DNA of 6,565 bases, taken from contig JBBQRG010000112.1 in NCBI GenBank assembly GCA_038215095.1, forward strand, positions 1 to 6,565, in the 5' to 3' direction. This DNA is from DATACN01 sp038215095 (lineage in GTDB: Bacteria > Actinomycetota > Thermoleophilia > Solirubrobacterales > Thermoleophilaceae). The translations under genes and the position numbers were made by a program. The notes beneath the pieces are model-generated. The model was not told the DNA's origin and did no database searches. It saw only the letters and a list, made by a program, of their open reading frames with translations. How positions within the stretch are numbered: position 1 is the stretch's first letter; each line of letters opens with the position of its first letter. This document shows, piece after piece, positions 4,724-6,565 of the stretch.

Positions 4724-5578
4724 ATGACGTCCCGCATCTTCCAGCCCGGCTTGCTCGACGGGCAGGTCGCGATCGTAAGCGGCGGCGGCACCGGCCTCGG
4801 CCGCGCGACCGCGCTCGAGCTGGCCGAGCTCGGCGCGCACGTGGTCGTCTGCGGCCGCCGCCTGGAGCCGCTCGAGGAGACCGCCGCGGCGGCGGCCGGG
4901 GGGCGCTGCGAGGCGGTGTCCTGCGACATCCGCGAGGAGCAGCAGGTCGACGAGCTCGTGGACGGCGTGCTTGAGCGCCACGGCCGCGTGGACCTGCTCG
5001 TGAACAACGCCGGCGGCCAGTACCTGACGCCCGCCGAGGACATCACGCCGAAGGGCTTTCGCACAGTGATCCGGCTGAACGTGGAGGGCACCTGGCTGAT
5101 GACCCACGCGGTCGCGACCAGGGCGATGATCCCCGAGGAGCGCGGCGGCAAGATCGTGAACGTGACGCTGTCGCCCCACCAGGGGCTGCCGGGAATGGCG
5201 CACTCGTCCGCGGCGCGCGCCGCGGTCGAGAACCTCACGAAGGTGCTCTCGATCGCGTGGGCGCGATTCGGCATCAAGCTGACCGCGCTGGCCGCGGGCC
5301 ACTTCGCCACCGACACGCTGATGACGAAGTACCCGAAGCCGGTGGTGGAGGGGGTGTCGGGCACCGTTCCGCTGCAGCGACTCGGCCGGCCGGAGGAGTT
5401 CGCCTGGCTGGTGGCCTACCTGGCCTCGCCGGCGGGTGACTACCTCTCGGGCGCGGTGCTCACGATCGACGGTGCGCGCGACAACTGGCTGGGCCCGTGG
5501 CCACCGGCGGGCCTGGCCGACGCCGGCGGCAAGCCGCTGTCCGAAGAGCGTCGCCCAAGCGATGACCCGCCGGCGTAG
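4724..5578 (+). CDS. Short-chain dehydrogenase/reductase, PECR/DECR-like enoyl-CoA reductase
   Basis: A 284-aa SDR protein. Its Rossmann motif is S-G-G-G-T-G-L-G (19-26), and R45-R46 after the second strand favours NADPH. N-N-A-G-G-Q-Y begins at 94. The P-A-E-D-I-T-P-K-G-F stretch and H-S-S-A-A-R-A-A-V (160-168) closely follow peroxisomal trans-2-enoyl-CoA reductase (PECR) and 2,4-dienoyl-CoA reductase relatives, which reduce double bonds of acyl-CoA esters. The classical SDR Tyr-x-x-x-Lys pair is absent: Ser161 and Arg165 occupy those positions in my alignment, consistent with this branch rather than with decay. The C-terminal strand A-V-L-T-I-D-G-A-R is intact, followed by a P/G-rich tail. 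The start at ATG 4724 fits the usual SDR N-terminus; the frame is open further upstream, but that is opposite the hydrolase gene. A role in unsaturated fatty-acid or acyl-CoA metabolism is likely; the exact substrate is unknown. Confidence 0.88.
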   Translation: MTSRIFQPGLLDGQVAIVSGGGTGLGRATALELAELGAHVVVCGRRLEPLEETAAAAAGGRCEAVSCDIREEQQVDELVDGVLERHGRVDLLVNNAGGQYLTPAEDITPKGFRTVIRLNVEGTWLMTHAVATRAMIPEERGGKIVNVTLSPHQGLPGMAHSSAARAAVENLTKVLSIAWARFGIKLTALAAGHFATDTLMTKYPKPVVEGVSGTVPLQRLGRPEEFAWLVAYLASPAGDYLSGAVLTIDGARDNWLGPWPPAGLADAGGKPLSEERRPSDDPPA

Positions 5579-5601
5579 GGGGCCCGGGGCAACGCGGAAG
5601 A

Positions 5602-5623
5602 GCCGCCTGTCTGGGCTGGCGGC
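5602..5623. terminator. Weak hairpin between converging SDR genes
   Basis: GCCGCC (5602-5607) can pair with GGCGGC (5618-5623) across a 10-nt loop in the 65-bp gap between the stops of the two SDR genes. There is no T-tract on either side and the stem is short, so a terminator role is only possible. I see nothing else in this gap. Confidence 0.2.
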
Positions 5624-5643
5624 CGAGAGCGCGGTCGCTATCC

Positions 5644-6471
5644 CTAGGTCGTCATTCCGCCGAACTGGCCGCCGGTCACGTTCAGCACCTGGCCGTGCAC
5701 GTAGTTCGACCACGGCGAGCAGAGGAAGAACACCGGGCCCGCGGCCTCCTCGGGTGAGGCGGGGCGGCCGAGCGGGATGATCGCGGAGGCCATCGCGCGC
5801 ATCTGCTCGGGGATGCCGAGCTTGATCTCCTGGCCCTCGCGCTCGATCGCGCCGCCCTCCTCCTTGGCGGCCGTCAGGCGCGTCTCAACGAAGCCGAAGG
5901 CCACGGCGTTCACGTTGATCTTGAACTGGCCCCATTCCTTGGCCAGCGTCTTCGTGACGCCCACGACGCCGGCCTTCGCGGCCGAGTAGTTCACCTGGCC
6001 CGCGTTGCCGAACGTGCCCGAGATCGACGACACGTTCACGATCTTGCGGAACACCTCCTGGCCCTCGTCGCGCTCCTTCTTGGCGGGCTCGCGCAGGTGC
6101 GGGGCGGCGGCCCGCAGCACGCGAAAGGGGACGATCGTGTGGATGTCGAGCATCGCCTGGAACTGGTCATCGGCCATCTTGTGGATCGGGCCGTCCCAGG
6201 TGTAGCCCGCGTTGTTCACGATGATGTCGATCCTCCCGAAGGAGTCGACGGCGGTCTCGACGAGCTTGTCGGCCACGCCCTCCTTGGTCAGGTCCCCGGC
6301 GAAGGTGGCGGTCTCGCCCTGGATCTCGCCGGCCGACTGGTCGGCCACGTCGCCGTCGAGGTCGTTGATCAGGACCTGAGCGCCCTCGCTCGCGAGCAGC
6401 TCGGCTGTCGCCCGGCCGATCCCGCGCGCCGACCCGGTAACGATCGCCGCCTTGCCGTCAAGTACTCCCAC
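5644..6471 (-). CDS. Short-chain dehydrogenase, FabG/3-oxoacyl-ACP-reductase-like
   Basis: A 275-aa classical SDR starting at GTG 6471, with Shine-Dalgarno AAAGGAGA ending 6 nt upstream. It has T-G-S-A-R-G-I-G (12-19) for dinucleotide binding, Asp37 at the end of the second strand (N-D-L-D) favouring NAD(H), N-N-A-G at 86-89, and an intact catalytic set S149, Y162 and K166 in N-V-S-S-I-S-G and Y-S-A-A-K. The loop before the catalytic strand carries a charged insert (P-A-K-K-E-R-D-E-G-Q-E). The usual A-P-G after the active site reads V-A-F-G-F-V-E-T-R. These enzymes interconvert hydroxy and keto groups; FabG acts on 3-oxoacyl-ACP in fatty-acid synthesis, but many close relatives act on other hydroxyacyl-CoAs, alcohols or steroids, so the substrate is open. 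It has full length and both ends. It converges on the PECR-like reductase, and any operon partners would lie beyond the window. Confidence 0.9.
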   Translation of the reverse strand: MGVLDGKAAIVTGSARGIGRATAELLASEGAQVLINDLDGDVADQSAGEIQGETATFAGDLTKEGVADKLVETAVDSFGRIDIIVNNAGYTWDGPIHKMADDQFQAMLDIHTIVPFRVLRAAAPHLREPAKKERDEGQEVFRKIVNVSSISGTFGNAGQVNYSAAKAGVVGVTKTLAKEWGQFKINVNAVAFGFVETRLTAAKEEGGAIEREGQEIKLGIPEQMRAMASAIIPLGRPASPEEAAGPVFFLCSPWSNYVHGQVLNVTGGQFGGMTT

Positions 6472-6477
6472 GTTGCG

Positions 6478-6485
6478 TCTCCTTT
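6478..6485 (-). promoter_or_regulatory. Shine-Dalgarno site deciding a GTG start
   Basis: Read on the minus strand, AAAGGAGA lies 6 nt before GTG 6471. Its position, together with the normal SDR N-terminus that follows (G-V-L-D-G-K), fixes this GTG as the start. Confidence 0.75.
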
Positions 6486-6501
6486 GTTTGCCGTTCGCCG
6501 A

Positions 6502-6522
6502 GCCGCGGGCTCGGCCCGCGGC
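6502..6522. promoter_or_regulatory. 21-nt perfect hairpin in the leader of the FabG-like gene
   Basis: GCCGCGGGC (6502-6510) and GCCCGCGGC (6514-6522) are perfect reverse complements around a TCG spacer. The structure lies 30 bp before GTG 6471 on the minus strand and 16 bp from the Shine-Dalgarno site. No T-run follows on either strand, so it is a poor terminator candidate. An operator half-site pair or an mRNA leader hairpin is more plausible. In such GC-rich DNA a chance palindrome cannot be excluded. I saw no clear -10 element in the remaining bases to the window end. Confidence 0.4.
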
Positions 6523-6565
6523 GCTGGCTTCGTATTCGAGCGCGGCAGGCTACTTTCTGAGCGGT

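Noticed and set aside
4023..4727. Plus-strand open frames opposite the hydrolase gene
   Set aside because: They are shadows of the metallo-beta-lactamase gene, whose zinc ligands are complete on the minus strand.
4703..5713. Minus-strand 336-codon open frame opposite the PECR-like reductase
   Set aside because: It is an Arg/Val/His-rich shadow with no motif; the plus-strand SDR accounts for the region.

Overview
This is a GC-rich window (roughly 70% G+C by eye) with strong codon bias, frequent 4-nt stop/start overlaps, GTG/TTG starts and a possible leaderless divergent promoter. It looks like a high-GC actinobacterium. The style of the proteins (an M50 metalloprotease with a Q/P/T-rich tail, a PECR-like reductase) would suit a soil lineage such as Thermoleophilia/Solirubrobacterales, but that placement is inference, not something the sequence proves.

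Region 1 (1-170): the last 45 codons of an IS481-family transposase, whose 5' part lies outside the window, then 30 bp holding a strong Shine-Dalgarno site.

Region 2 (171-3784, + strand): the most interesting part, a compact four-gene cassette. It encodes a 70-residue cysteine-free peptide with a leader-like helix and a Thr/Ala-alternating tail; then, after an intrinsic terminator hairpin, three translationally coupled genes. These are a polytopic M50-type zinc metalloprotease with an N-terminal PqqD/RRE-like domain, a secreted protein with three internal repeats (two carrying CxxC), and a lipoprotein. The order small peptide, terminator, recognition domain fused to an intramembrane protease, exported partners resembles a ribosomally made peptide that is recognised, cleaved and handled at the cell envelope. 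I know no characterised system with exactly this composition. The peptide-processing role is an inference.

Region 3 (3792-6565): ordinary-looking metabolic genes. A metallo-beta-lactamase-fold hydrolase resembling AHL lactonases (- strand) and a PECR/DECR-like short-chain reductase (+ strand) are transcribed divergently from start codons only 26 bp apart. A classical FabG-like short-chain dehydrogenase (- strand) converges on the reductase; its 5' leader carries a 21-nt perfect hairpin. The lipoprotein and hydrolase genes converge with 7 bp between them, and a hairpin holds the lipoprotein stop codon in its loop.

No tRNA, rRNA or CRISPR array was seen, and no gap between genes exceeds 300 bp.
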